64,000 nucleotides of DNA, taken from contig NC_134982.1 of the NCBI RefSeq assembly GCF_965638725.1, positions 45,245,182-45,309,181 on the forward strand. The letters are read 5' to 3'. Below the pieces are notes generated by a model. That model was not told the origin of the DNA. It saw nothing but the letters and a program-made list of their open reading frames with translations, and ran no database searches. Within the stretch, counting starts at the first letter, position 1; every line of letters starts with the position of its first letter. This document shows, piece after piece, positions 1 through 13,068 of the stretch. The DNA comes from Aptenodytes patagonicus (Eukaryota > Chordata > Aves > Sphenisciformes > Spheniscidae). Both the position numbers and the translations under genes were made by a program.

Positions 1-1760
1 ACAATGGAAAATCTTCAATTTTCTTTTTATTTCTCTGCAGTAAGTTAAACTTTCCCATGGGTGAAAGATTCTGGAAAACTGTATGAACAAACTGAAGAAA
101 CTTGGGTTCAGTGACTTACCCCAGTCATGAACGAAAATTTGTGGCAAAGATCTGAATCCAGATGTCACTGATCACAAACGTACAATTTCCCTACCTACCT
201 ATGCATGTGAGCCCAGGCAGTCAAAATCTCTGCTGAAGGAGGAGAGCAGGAAGACTTTTTCATCACAGAAAACTTGTTCAAGTAAAATCTGTCAAATTTA
301 GTACGTGGATCAGACCTAACGAAATGGCACATATTTATGTGTTCTTTTGTAACAATAAAAGAAATTTTTGTTTTCATTCTTGGTTCACACTGCTGCATAC
401 ATTTAGCTGGGTACTGAATGTAGGACTACTTAGAGTACCTGGAGAAAATCCTTAGCTACCATGTCAAGGTGAACTTAAAAATGAAAACAAAAATACAAAA
501 TGGAGAGGGCACCTTGAGAGGAAATCACTTACAAGAGATAAGTATGCGAGAATTTTCCTTAATGGAAACACTTCATTTACTGAAAAAATCCAATTAAAGT
601 AATTTATAATTCACATTTTATCAAGGACTATTAACTAGAATTTGCAATAGTCCCAAATTTATAATGGCTATGATTTTATGTAAGAATATTTAAAGAACTT
701 AAATATAAGTATGTTCAGGAGATTTTTCTTTTTTTTTTTTTTTAAATATATTACATGGAACAAAACAAATATAGTAATATGTGTTGTTGTTTCATATAAT
801 GCAGCTACTTAGCCATCACACGTTATCATTGTCTTGATTTACAATATACGACAAAAATAAAGCACTTCGCAAGGCCTTTTTGTAGTGCAAGTGGTTTAGT
901 AAATTAAAACAGTCTTTCTATGTTCCAGGAAAAATGGAACACTATGGAATATTATCCTCCTTAATGCAGAAGCTGAACACATGGACAAGCCTAGACTGAA
1001 CTCAATTTCCAATAATATTGAGATTCACATATAAAGAAAAACAGAGCATATCTAAAAGACGGCATATCTAAAAAGACTTAAATAACATACTGAAACAAAA
1101 AGGGGTACATTACATATCACTGTACACATGACAAATTTCTAGTAAGACCATGAAAATTAAGTTATTTTCAATCTCCCTTCCAGACAGACATATGTTTCTT
1201 TGTAACCATGATCTGCATAGATTATCAATACAGAGAAATTTGTTCCAAATATCATCTTTCCACCACATAACTCATTAGAGACAAAGGAAATCCTTACAAT
1301 TTATGACTTCAGAAATGGGTTTAATAGCTTATAAAAGATTACATTTATTTGCTCCAAAACCAAGTAGATTCTTCCTCTTCAAAAATTTCCTAAAAATGAA
1401 AATATTCACACCAGTTCTCAATGGTAACCTGTTATTAACAATGACTGTATAACATTAACAGGAGTTATTGCTTAAGCAAATACAGTATTCACAGACATTT
1501 ATTCTACAAAAACTTATAAATCAATTAGAATTGGGCATGTATTGCCAAATTAAAATTTAGGTCTGAACATTTGTGAACACTAAGTTATTTAGATTTTAAA
1601 TAATTACCTGATAGAAACATAAAAATGTCATTAGAAGGTTTCCATACCTACCAGTGGTTACTAGGGTGTTTCTTAGAGTCTTCATTTGTTATTTCCCACC
1701 AGAGGGGACTTCTTACCCTTCTGCTTACTGATCTTAATCCAGATATTATAATGCACTTAC
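1..1760. other. No recognised gene; AT-rich non-coding DNA
   Basis: I see no coding exon, structural RNA or transposon here. There is a T-run at about 729-743. Short open frames lack splice-site context or resemblance to a known protein. If the F-box segment just to the right is a real minus-strand exon, this stretch would be its downstream intron or the next part of that gene, but I found no convincing following exon. Confidence 0.5.
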
Positions 1761-2117
1761 AAAATTATTCATCCCTTGCAATCCGGTGGAATCGGTAGTG
1801 GACACGAGCAACCTGCAAAAGTTCCTTATGGGACAGCAGAGAGAAGATGCATAGCCACACCTCATCAGGCAGTAGAAGCCACACTGAGAAGTCACTTTTG
1901 CCTTTATTGCTGCTAAAGTAGATTAAAGCTACATGTAATTGCAAGGGATGACAAACAAATACAGTACAGTCTCTGACAATCAATTCTTGTCCAAGGAAAT
2001 AAGCGTGCAAAGTTGGATACTGAAGAGGGGAGCATTTTCTTTTGTTCTTCAGATCTATTTTAATGCCATCTGACTTTCCTGAATAAGAAACATGATCTAA
2101 AGCATGAACCAGAGACT
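1761..2117 (-). CDS. F-box-domain exon of an unidentified gene, apparently broken
   Basis: The minus strand is open for about 119 codons. The last 36 residues read as an F-box: LLPDEVWLCIFSLL, then SHKELLQVARVHYRF and HRIARDE. F-boxes bind SKP1 and link substrate receptors to SCF ubiquitin ligases. The roughly 80 residues before it are not a domain I recognise. The segment has a candidate acceptor (ttgcaag) at its high-coordinate end and a strong donor (gtaagt at 1760-1755) at the other. Family members usually continue Asp-Glu-Ser-Leu-Trp after this point, but here the codon after Asp-Glu is TAA (1767-1765), followed by TTT T and the donor. One base change from a Ser codon would explain it. 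It may be a decaying gene, a pseudogene exon or a base error. I could not match it to a named F-box protein. The F-box call is fairly secure; the exon ends and coding status are not. Confidence 0.5.
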
Positions 2118-5100
2118 CTTGCAACGAAGATCACTAGTCCCTGCTTTAAAAACTGCTTACCACACCCTGGAAGACAGCTATTTTGTAAAAATAAGCTGGA
2201 GAACAGTTTTGCAAATAAAGGCCATGCTGTTATCATTTTCAAGTCAACTTTGATACTCATGCCTCTGCAATCCCAAAGTGAGAATCTTTAGGATAGGCCT
2301 AAAACAAAATAATAATCTAAAGGCTGATTTGTGGCTTTGCAAAAATTAAAGTCAAATGTAGTATTTTGAACACATAGCTAAGCAGAGATGTACATATTTA
2401 CCCAATACATTGTTCTCTCAGTAGTCTGAACTGTATTTTTGGAAGTTGGACTGTATTTGGAGTTGGACACTAGAAGAAAGAGAGATTAGTTTGAAATCCC
2501 AGAGTTACAAGAAATTTTCTTCATTTTTTTAGTAAGGAAAGATAAAAAAAAAAGCCAAAGTAATAAATACGTAAGCAGTGGTCAAGTTGCATTGGCATAC
2601 CCTACCAGAGCTTTAAATATGTACATTGTCATCACAGGGCAAATAGGATCAACGTCAAATTTCTAAATTTTCTATAAGGAATTCAGCATTTCCATTTTAA
2701 CCACTATACAACTGGCCAGACTGTAATTTCTAAGAACTTCCAATGCAAAAGGTCAAAAAGCCCTACGATGTTAGGGGATCTATTCTACATTTTAGTTCAG
2801 ACTTTCAAAGGTCTATTAGGCCTCCAAATTACTGGCAAAGGCAACTGGAGGCAAAATTTTGTGCCGTGATCATTTGTGCTTGTACTTACTTGGGCACAGT
2901 TGCTGTCTTATAGATGTCTGAGCATGCAGAGGAACATTTTCTACAAAACCAGCTCCAACAACTACTAGGACACTACATTGTAGGGAATCATCCTAGAGTA
3001 GGAGGCAGACAGATTACATGATTTTTAATATGTCTTGCCCATTTCTAAGAAATCAGACCTCACCAAATGAACCACCTATTTGCCAGTCTTTCATTCAATT
3101 AGTATTTTATCCCAGTCACTGCTATTATGTGATTACACATTAATTTCTGTCACTGTAATTGTTACATGGTCAACAGTTAATAGCCAATGAATTATTCTAG
3201 CATGAAGCAAATTAGGCTTTTACACACCATTGTGAAATACTGACACTGCTTTCTAGGCTGAAATCAACACTGCTCAAGTTCAGCAGCATGGTGGATTGGA
3301 GAAGACTGCTAGCTTACCATTGGCCTGACAAGTTCCACTCCGTTGCTCCACTTATACGGAAAGCTAAATAGCTGGGCAGAGCAGAGAATTGAGGGTCCAG
3401 TAATTATGGACATAGTAAACTGGTACTTAAAAGGCTGTGAACGCAGCAAGTGAGAACATGGAGTGCCGCGCTATCTGCCCTTCACCTCAACTTCTGTGCT
3501 TCAGTTGACAGCTGATGTGCTAACAGGATTACTATGCATGAAAATCATCCTACTACTTCTGTTGACGTTATTCTTTGCAGAATACCAGACGTGCATTTCC
3601 AAAAAACCTGAATGACTCATAAATTTAAAAAAAAAACAAATGAAATTAAATTCTGTTTAACATGCTGAGTCTAAAGCACCTGTGATTGTAGGGCAACCGT
3701 ATTTTATCCAGATAGCTTTTGCAATGATGCAAAGCCACATGTGATCTCAGGTGTACTCACAGAGTCTTTTTTGGAAAGCAAAATAGTTAGCATGCTGAGC
3801 TATCCATGCAAACGTTATTATGTGACTACTGAAGTAGAGGGTCTGACTATCTTTGTGGATGGAAGAGAACAGTGTCATAAACTCAGATGGACCATAACTG
3901 CTAGTATTCATTGCAAAACAATAGTAAAAGTGCAAATGTCTACACTGTTCCCAGTTATAGACATAAGCTGTATAAGTAATTACAATCAACCAATACAATA
4001 ACAGATATATATATTTATGTCTACACTATATAGATATATATTTTTCATGTAGTTTACAGATTCTAAAACTTAATACACTACTTATTGTCTGCACTACTTG
4101 ATATAAGATCTTAAGATACAAAAGTTAGAGATTACTTGATTATTTCTTCAAAGAACTGGGTATATCAGTAGTATCCCATTCAAATTTTACAGTCCTGTTA
4201 ATATCACTTCAGCCACTAATCCAAGAATAGCTTCAAACCATTTCTAAGAGAGATTATTTGATTATGCTTTTATGCCACCTCCTGTAAGCTTCTTAAACTT
4301 GACTGTAAGAGATGGAGCAGCTTCAACTGCTCAATGTTCAGCTGGCTCAGCCCATCACTGAATGAATTCACGACACCAGATCTGAGCAGAAGTTAAAACA
4401 AGCAAGGGAAAGCAGTGGATGTAGCAAGCACAGAAATTAGATTTTTATTTATGTGCATTTACAGTCTTCTGAAGAGCTACTACTCTGCCTTCAGCAGGCA
4501 GTTTCTGTTGTACTTTCTCAGACACAGTAAATTTCCAGGAAGGAAGTGTTTTCCCTTGTCTGGAATTGACACAACCTATGGAAAAAGTGTTTTCATAACA
4601 TAATAAAAGAAGTTAATTACTTAATCAGCAAATCCATGATTTTTTAGTATTCTCAGTTTCTCAGGATGTGATAAGTAATGGAACATAGAACAAAACTATT
4701 TCAAATGTTGGAAAGAATCCATGCCACAACTCAACTCAGTCTTTATGCATAACCTACCTGTAGTAATCCAGTAGTTCTGTGGTGCTGAACCATAATGATT
4801 CAGACCTCTTCACTCAGTCTTGAATATATCTGGAAGGTATTTTTTGGATCAAACATTCTATCCTAATGCTTTGGTTCCCAAGTTTTTGAATCTCTTTAAA
4901 CACTGCAAGCCCTATGTTATGAATTTTAATCATTTTAAACACATCATGTCTCAGAAGTCATGGGCTGCTTCTCATAATATGTGGCTTGGGATCCATCAGC
5001 TTGATGAACTCAGAGATAAACAAACAGGAAAAAAACGGGGGGGGGGGGGGAAGCAGCTAAAAAAAAGGTAAAATAGCTTTTTAGCTTCTTGCCTGAAGTT

Positions 5101-6114
5101 TTCAGTTGTGCTGTGTTCGAGTGTATGACTAGATTAATGGCAAAAGATTAATATGGATTCTAGTTGCATTGCTAGTGAACAAGGTTGGCTTTATGTAACC
5201 AACATTGTTGAGTCACACAGTTAGAGTTAAATGAAATTATCTATCAAATGATTGCTGGTTTGGGGCCTTCCATTTCTGAATGACCCCTCATTACTTCCAG
5301 TAAGAACACGTCCAATATAAGCACACAAGCCTATTAAGCAATGGGATGTTAAGGCCTTTCCAGGATCTCTTGCAGTGTTCTGACACCGTGAACATGAGAT
5401 GTGAAAGACTGAAATGCAATTTCTTAATTTATTATGAGAGTATATTTTCTGTATATTGTGGAAGTGTTCATGCATGAAATTATTTACTGGAACTTGTCTG
5501 TTATAAGTTAGCTGCCCTGTAGCACAAAAGACATACAAAAAAAAGGACAAAAGCAAGTTCTGTAATCTATAAAACTGAGAATTATTTGCTACTGAAAGAT
5601 TTCATCTAATTGATCAGACACAGGAGATATAAACCAGCATGCTTTGGAATGCATGTAAAACCCTTTAAGACTGCTATACAATTTAAGAATTGTCAAATAA
5701 GTAGCTATTGGCACAGTGTGATAAAAATTCAGCTAAATAAGCATTTTGCTGTTATAGAAAGTATATATAATTGTCATTGTCATTGTATGATTTGTGCAGA
5801 ACACTAATATAAAAGGGAAATGGAACAAACACAGAAAGTGTAAGTGTAAGCATGAACCAGAGGCTGAAAATACAGAACACAAAACCAAATCTGAATATTT
5901 TATATAAGAGTAATAGCTACTTGCTTAGGCAGACAATTCAGCAAAGGGTCAGTAAAAATCCTCCTATATGAAATATCAACAAAACGTTTGCAGGGACAGT
6001 ATTACATTGCATTTTATGCAGCATATATAATTAAATTATATACCACAACGCTACAGAAATAATCCTGATCTATCTGGTTGACACTAGCTGGTTATGCTGT
6101 CTCAAAAGGAATCT
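2118..6114. other. No recognised gene; non-coding DNA
   Basis: Long AT-rich stretch without a supported exon. Open frames of 83-109 codons at 3741-4001, 3747-3998 and 5227-5556 have no domain I recognise; two of them overlap on opposite strands, as expected by chance. It contains a TA-rich patch near 4005-4040 and the G-run listed separately. Confidence 0.5.
5037..5050. repeat. Poly-G homopolymer (G14)
   Basis: Fourteen consecutive G on the plus strand directly after an A-rich tract (aaaaac). Runs like this are length-variable, hard to sequence, and can form G-quadruplexes. Confidence 0.95.
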
Positions 6115-6623
6115 CATAGATTTCAGCAAAGGGGAAGGCAAAATCCTGCATCTGAGGAGCAATAACCACACGCACCGGAACAAGCTTGGAGCCAACCAGC
6201 TAGGAAGGCAGCTTGGCAGAAAAAGGCTTGGGAGTCCTATGGACAACAAGTTGAACATGAACCAGCACTGTGCCCTTGCTGCAAAGAAGGCCAACAACCA
6301 CCTGGGCTGCATTAGGAGGACCATCACCAGCAGGTTGAGGAAGGTCATCCTTCTCTCTACTCAGCACTGGTGAGACACACCTGGAGAGCTGGGTCCTGCT
6401 CTGGGCTCCCCACTATGAGAGAGACATGGTCACACTGGACCAACTCTAGCAAGCAGCCATGAAGGAGACCGACTGTGGAGGCTCTGTCCTTGGAGACATT
6501 CAATACCCAACTGGAGATGGCCCTGAGCAAACTGCCCTAGTTGACTCTTCTTTGAGCAGGGACACTGCATGAGACAGTCTCCAGATGTCCCCCCTACTTC
6601 AATGACTCTGTGATTCTACATTC
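6115..6623 (+). mobile_element. Old, degraded CR1 LINE fragment
   Basis: Conceptual translation of the plus strand gives decayed pieces of the CR1 reverse transcriptase C-terminal region. Examples are GRKGLG-like and NMNQHCALAAKKANNHLGC-like strings, matching the (S/N)[15 protein letters not shown] block of the younger copies here. The final part still resembles the CR1 3' region (a 'ctgtgattct' end near 6610-6620). Stops and frameshifts are frequent and parts are missing between blocks, so this is a much older insertion than the four large copies. Its left edge is approximate. Confidence 0.75.
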
Positions 6624-9600
6624 AGCCAGGGGATTATTTACTCTCCCAGTTTTTCAAAAAGTGCTCTGATTTTCACTCAGTAATGATGTGAACAGTAAAA
6701 TCCTTACTCTAAGTAATCCCATGATAAATGGAATGACACTGCTTTGCATGTTTAAAACAAAAAGCAAAGCACAAAGCACAACTCTTTGTGAAAGCTCTTC
6801 AGCAGGGGTATGTAGATAGTAGAAGAATGCCTCTCCAAAAGGATGGAGGGTGAAAAAGTAGGAGTGTGTGGAAGAGAAGAAGAAAATGAGCTCATAGATG
6901 ACATGTAGAAATCATGTACATTTGAATTAATAACCTTCTGAATTACTTTTCAAAGGTGAGTCTCCTGCATTTGGTAGCTCAGAGTCAAGCTTTCAGTAAC
7001 TGTGTCTACCAGAGGGCAGAGGTAATTGGAGATAAGTGAAGGGTAATAATCAACACAGACCCACAGGCTCCAGATTCTGTGTGGCAAGAAAGAAACGCAA
7101 TGTGATTACCACCAAACTGTGAGATGTTACACTGGTCTTGTTGTGTATTCCTAGGCATATATGCAATCCAGTTCCACTTTCTGGGCTGATAAGAAGACAA
7201 TTCTATGCTTCCTTTTTCCTACTTCATAATATTTGTTTACTTGGAAGTGGGATTGCAGCTACCAGAACGTCACATTGAATGACACTCATTCAGAGAATTA
7301 AAACAGAAAGAAATAAACGGAAGAATATTGAGTGATTCCAATACATCATTTCCCCTTTCATTGAAAAGCCATGCTTTACTTCTGTTTTTAATTAAAATAT
7401 AAAAAGATTGAAATCTATTTTCATCCTTCTTAACAAAGTTACATAGCCATTTTAGACCATGTGAAAATGTAGATTCTGAAACCTTGAGATTTGCCTCACA
7501 TTCATCAGCAGGAGGTACAGGCTACCTAGACGTTGATCAGAATTTGTATTTTATCTACAAATATGCAACAGCATATACATTTACTCTGGCACATCGTGAA
7601 CAGATATGCCCCATTGCCTTAGCCATACCTTTAGCCTAAGGACTCTTGTCATTTTAATGGCTGTTGATTCACGTATCTGAAGATTGACCATTTTGATTCA
7701 TATCACTAAACATCTTGTTTGTCACAGCTGAAACATGTCTTTGGACTTTGTGTGATCTGTATCAGGCAATGAAAAAATTCTTATTAAATTAGTTCTTTAT
7801 TTTCATTTGCTCTTCATCAAGAGTTATTAGTATGCTAATTAGCATTTTATGGACCATTAGGTATTATGGGCTGCCAAATATAGTACTAAAATACACTGAA
7901 GACAAAAACATAACTGAAATCATACTAGTAGTATTTTACTAAATGTACTAAGTATATTACATGTCCTAATAAATGGGTCCCTCTTTGCAGAGACAGTATA
8001 ATTTAATAAGTTGCAAATCCAAATAAGGAATATGGAACCACCCTAACAGTCATATGAAGAATTTTAGGAATTCACTATTATATTTATGAGCTTATTACCT
8101 CTTCAAAGTAAGTAATTAAAATTCTATTATTTAGCTTTCATGGGTTAAGTATTTTGAAGAGTTGCATACAGATTCTTCCCATTGAAATGTAAGTATCAGA
8201 AGACCCAAACTTTTGTTACATTGCTTATACTGATTTAATAATCAGACATTCATACTAACAGTCATGTATTAGACAACTGATATTAAGAGCATCTTTGTGT
8301 TCATTTGAGCATCGTACAACAAATGAGATCAAATGTTAATGCAAGTATACCTCTCACCTAGGGATATGATCTCTGACAACAGTGTATTTCAGAAGAGTTC
8401 TTATTATTTCTTCTTAATGAGGTGCTCCAGAAAAAATGAATACAGGCATACGGATTTACACTACAAGGGTTAAAGAAGCTTTAGCTTTGTATTTTTTTGT
8501 TGTTAATATAAATTACTACTGCTTGTCCTTACGAATGAACCAGAAAAAATGAGAGACAAAGTACAGAGTCATTTCTAAGCAGGAAAGTTCATTCGAAAGT
8601 CTTTTAGGAAATTGATGGGATTTTATACAGTTTCCTACACTTTTTCATGCAACATTACATACAAAGCTCATTCAAATTTGTTTAGGTCACATGCAACAAA
8701 AACTGATAGAATGAAGAAAAACAAGCAGCAGGTTAGCAGCAATTAACTGTATGTAGGGAAACTTTTAGAGCAATAATCCAGAGTCCTAACATTTGCTTTC
8801 ATCCCATTTAAATTCTTTGCAAATGATGCAAAGGAGTTGGTAGCAGAACCTAGGAGTGGATGAGACTGCCCAGGTTGCTTAGTTCGTTGTACCACATGAC
8901 TAATACCACATCAAATAATCCTAGCCACAACTAAATTCATTGCTGTTGAATCATAAGAAGTTATACATTAATCAAAACAAAAGGATAACAGCAAAGTGTT
9001 GAAAAGCATTAATAATGCGGGGTGGGGGGGATGGGGTGATCCAAAAACATCCAGCTTGGAGAGTTTCAGTTGGTAGTAAGGTCACAATATGATCAGAAAT
9101 ACATGCTGTGAAAGAGAAAGAGAAATAAAAATAGTGTCAGCACACTGAAGAACCTTTTTCCTTTTTCTCTCTTCATGTATATCTCCAACACGGTAGTTGA
9201 AAAAGATGCATGCATGCATATGTTTTAGAAACATATACACATAATAGTTTGAGAACAATCTGAGTGCAGACACTGCATAGATTATCTAAGTTGAGAAGAA
9301 GTAGTTAAAGTATTTTGGTGGAGGAGTTTTCCACTGGAAACCGTTACTTAACTGCAAACATAAGCTTTTACAGAAATGCACCAATTTGACAAATCTTTCA
9401 ATGAAAAAATTCTAAGAAGTGTCTCAAAAATAAAATGTATTTGTCTTTCAAATTTATTTGGTTACATCACTTTTTTTATTATCTCCCCATATAATTTTAC
9501 ATTGAAACTCTTATTTTCAAAATGTAATATTGTCATAAGGTTCTGACAATAACACTGAATTCTTTACTTCTATTTTGTGCAAAAACAAGTTTTCAGCTAA

Positions 9601-9787
9601 ATCTCAAGTAAAACTAGGATAGAAGGCAGGAAAAGATTCTGAAGAAAAATAAAGGTGGCATTGCCATTTCTTGCCCATGGCAAGAAACTGGGACAGTAGC
9701 CCCTGCAAATCAGTGAACGGGACAGATTTCCCACTAAGACCAAATACTGCTCGAGAATAAAAAGATATTGAAAAGGACTATTTGCAG
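6624..9787. other. No recognised gene; non-coding DNA
   Basis: AT-rich, no exon or transposon recognised. A short G-rich stretch lies at about 9018-9037. Confidence 0.5.
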
Positions 9788-10081
9788 TACTTCAGTCATC
9801 CACCACGTTCTTATTCCCAGTTTCAGGCTGGGAGATTTATCAAGTATGCAGATGCACAACTGGAATGGGAGAGTGCAGGGAAACCCGCTAGGTCCAGAGT
9901 CCTGCTGCCTTTGTGGGACTCCACGGGCAATAATTTGGCAAGGATGCTGATAAGCACATCACAACGACCAGACAGGAAAAGACCTACTCAGACAATTCCC
10001 GTGCACTCTGAAAACAGGAACATTCAAAACACCAGCCCAGAAGGGCTCAGCCAGTTTACTTGCACTCAGTTTCCTGGTGCT
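9788..10081 (+). CDS. Candidate internal coding exon of an unidentified plus-strand gene
   Basis: This 294-nt segment is open in one frame for all 98 codons. It is bounded by a good acceptor (ctatttgcag ending at 9787) and a near-consensus donor (gtaagtga from 10082), with phase 0 at both ends. Its GC content is visibly above the AT-rich flanks and the predicted peptide is not low-complexity. It starts YFSHPPRSYSQFQ and includes LPLWDSTGNNLARML and SQFTCTQFP. I do not recognise a domain or family. The open frame continues past the donor to 10147, as a chance ORF also could. Neighbouring candidate exons at 11458 and 20615 lie on the same strand, but splice phases do not chain directly, so a missing exon or a false call must be assumed. 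Confidence 0.4.
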
Positions 10082-11457
10082 GTAAGTGACCTTAGAAGAA
10101 GGTGTATAATGAAGGCGGAAATAGAAAAATATGTACTTGTTATGTAAATGTTTTTTCAATGCCCTTTTCCTCACCTGTTTTCCAAATATTTTTTTTCTCC
10201 CACTCCTTTCCTCCAGCGGGTTTGATTTTCATTCTTCACTAGATCAGTTACTTCAAATTTTTTCTCATTTAAAACTCATTTTATATTAGATTTACATCTA
10301 CTGTAAATGCTAATCTGATCCATACCAAAAAATCTCTTCTATTTAAGTATACAAGCTTTCTATTTCTAATAGTTATTTTTTCTTTTCCCTGTCTTAAATA
10401 TTCAGCTGTCTACGAAACAGAAGTAATGAAGTTCTGAGGCCTTGAATAAAAATTTACCACAGACATTATGGAGGCCTTACTGGATATTAATAATATAGGA
10501 CTTATCTTGTCTCATTTATGGATGTGCATCAAACTCATAGAAACATTGATTAAAAGGATGTATTCATTGTAGCCTACCACCTCACTGGAGACTCTATTAA
10601 AACAAAGCTCTGATGACTGTAATTTGATCTCTTTGAGTTAAATTAAATCACTCTCAGGACAATTATAACCTTAAGGCAGTACACTAAAAATTGAGAAAAA
10701 TATTAAAGCTGAAGATAAGGATTAAGGACACAGCAGTATTAAAAAATCAGTATTAAAGCCTTCACTGGAATACTCACTAAAGATAAGAAATATCTTATAA
10801 GAAATATAACCTAAAAAAGTAAGCAAACCTTGGCTTCAGCTGCCCATGTATGTAAGATGACTATGCAAGGCTGGACTAATCCCAGTGCCTTCTTGGACCA
10901 GTCACTTTTGTTCTAAGGGTTTCTGATCTAGAGACATTCTTATCTAAATTATGTGACAATAGTAAATGTTACCAAACACATTTAATTAATGCAAAACATG
11001 ATGGGTGTTACTTTTAATAAGGAGAGAGCAAAATTTCTCCTCCACTGTAACACAACTGCATTGTTTAAGCACAGTTTCACGGTTCTCCACTACATTGTGC
11101 TGCATTAAAACCAGTTTTTGGTGTCATCTCTTGTGAAGAACACCCAAGAACAGCTTTATTGGGGATGTTTTGTGTACAACCAGGCTATAGAAAAGTGCTA
11201 ACATTAGCAATTAGTTATATAAGCAACTTTCAGGTGTTATTTGACAATATTTTTCTAATGCAGAAATTGACCATGCTGGAATAGATGAATCTATTATGTA
11301 TTTCAATGAGTAAGGGTACTACTTTTCAGGGTAATGTAATTATTCCTACTACTATATTAAAGACAGTAACAAAGTGTATTTATAACAAAATTAATTACAG
11401 TCATATCAAAATGCATGTTTTGTATTTAACAGCATCATTAACAATTATTATTTACAG
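10082..11457. other. No firm feature; one very short exon-like segment
   Basis: Mostly AT-rich non-coding DNA. At 11264-11309 there is a 46-nt segment between an acceptor (ctaatgcag) and a donor (gtaagg), open as IDHAGIDESIMYFN. Its splice phases do not fit the exon candidates on either side, so I do not call it. Confidence 0.4.
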
Positions 11458-11615
11458 AATTGAAATCAATAGCTAAGCATATGTTAGAAATTCTTTACCT
11501 ATCTGAACTTGACATTTGTTCTGCCTTATTTCATTACTTGACTCAGGACTATCCAAAGGCTTTGAAAAAACACATTCTACAGCAGATTCTGCTCAAGAGC
11601 TCTCATCTTCAGGAG
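11458..11615 (+). CDS. Candidate internal coding exon of an unidentified plus-strand gene
   Basis: A 158-nt segment flanked by an acceptor (tatttacag) and a donor (gtatgg). It is open for 52 codons and reads LKSIAKHMLEILYL, then SELDICSALFHYL, then KALKKHILQQILL. The pattern of Leu/Ile with charged residues suggests amphipathic helices, but I recognise no family. It needs one base from the upstream exon, whereas the 9788-10081 candidate ends in phase 0. The two therefore cannot be adjacent exons; either one lies between them or one call is wrong. Confidence 0.3.
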
Positions 11616-13068
11616 GTATGGTCTTTTGTTCCACATCACCAATCTTTCAATTACTAATAAAACTTAGTCTGGATGATCTATAATCATTGCCAGTTTCTTC
11701 CATCTTGTCTTGTTCAACCACTTTATTTTCAAGATGTCTGGCAAATGTATTCTCTTCAGAATACATTTTCTCTTTGGACAAAAGGTAGTTGATTTCCTTC
11801 TTTGGGCTGAAGGCTTCTTTTACACAGTATTCTGTTGCTACTTTGACATGTTACAAATCAAACCACAGCTATGTTCATAGTTACCTTTAAGCCAGATACA
11901 ACGACATGCAGAACTCCAGCTTGCTATTAAATCCATACATTTTCCACTTGGCAAACAGGATTATATTGGTTGATTTGAAAATCAATCAGAAATTTAAATG
12001 GTACAACAGAAACAAAACTTTGAAACCCACTATTTCCAAAATAACAATCTGAAGTAGAAGCATAATATAGAGTATTAAATAAAACTGATATTTAGCCAGC
12101 AAAGCAACAGTGAAGCTTAATAAAAAACATTAAAACCTAATTTTAAAATGAAATCCTCAATCACAGCTCACTATTCCAGTCATCAGGAATTATGGTAAGG
12201 AAGTTTTTTTATGCTGTCAGATATTCAACAAACTCATAGATATATGCATATATGCCTCTGCAAAAATCTTTTTAATGTGTGATCTTATAAAGCCACATGA
12301 AACCCCAACAACCTTGAAGGTGAAATCCTGACTTCATTGAGATAAGTGAAAATATTTCCAGTGATATTAACGTGAAGTCTACAATTTTATTTGTTTCAAA
12401 GGTCCAGCTGAGTCTTGAAGGCTCAGAAATATTAAACTAGCTCAGATTTGGGAAACACAAGCAAACTCCCCTGAATGAACACTGCAGTGCCGCAAGATAT
12501 CCTCAACTCATGTGAAATACACAATTCCATTTAGGATGAAATTTAGCAATCAAGGTGTCATTCAAAAAGGATTATAATATATTTGAATTTGATTTTTGCT
12601 TTTAAACTCAAAAGCCACAATAAGGTTGATATTACAATTTTTTTTTGCTGTTAATTAAGATCTGTATGGATCTTACTGGAGGAAAAGAAGCAATAATGTA
12701 AAGAGCAGGAAATCTGCTCCATGCATTTTTACTTGTCTACAGATACAGACCTTAATCTTACAAGAAACCTTGTACATGCTTAACTTCAAGCATATAGGTA
12801 TCCTAGGTTAAATAAAAAGGTGTCCTTTTCTCTCTCTTACAACTTAACACCAGCATTTGCCTTCCAGAGTGACCACACAGTCAAATAGGGAAATGTTGAT
12901 AACAAGACCCTGCATGTGACTGAGTATATTAATAAGACCTGGGTAAAGCTTACTCTCAACAGCATTTTTCAGGGGTCACTTCTGTAATCATGAATTTCCC
13001 TTAATATGAAGGAACTTTAGCAATGTCTCAGGCTGGAGTACTCATTTGAAAGTAGACACTGATTACTT
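11616..13068. other. No recognised gene; non-coding DNA
   Basis: AT-rich sequence up to the 5' truncation point of CR1 copy 1. I see no exon, RNA gene or repeat family. Confidence 0.5.

Noticed and set aside
5227..5556. 109-codon minus-strand open frame
   Set aside because: Unremarkable composition, no splice-site framing, no domain.
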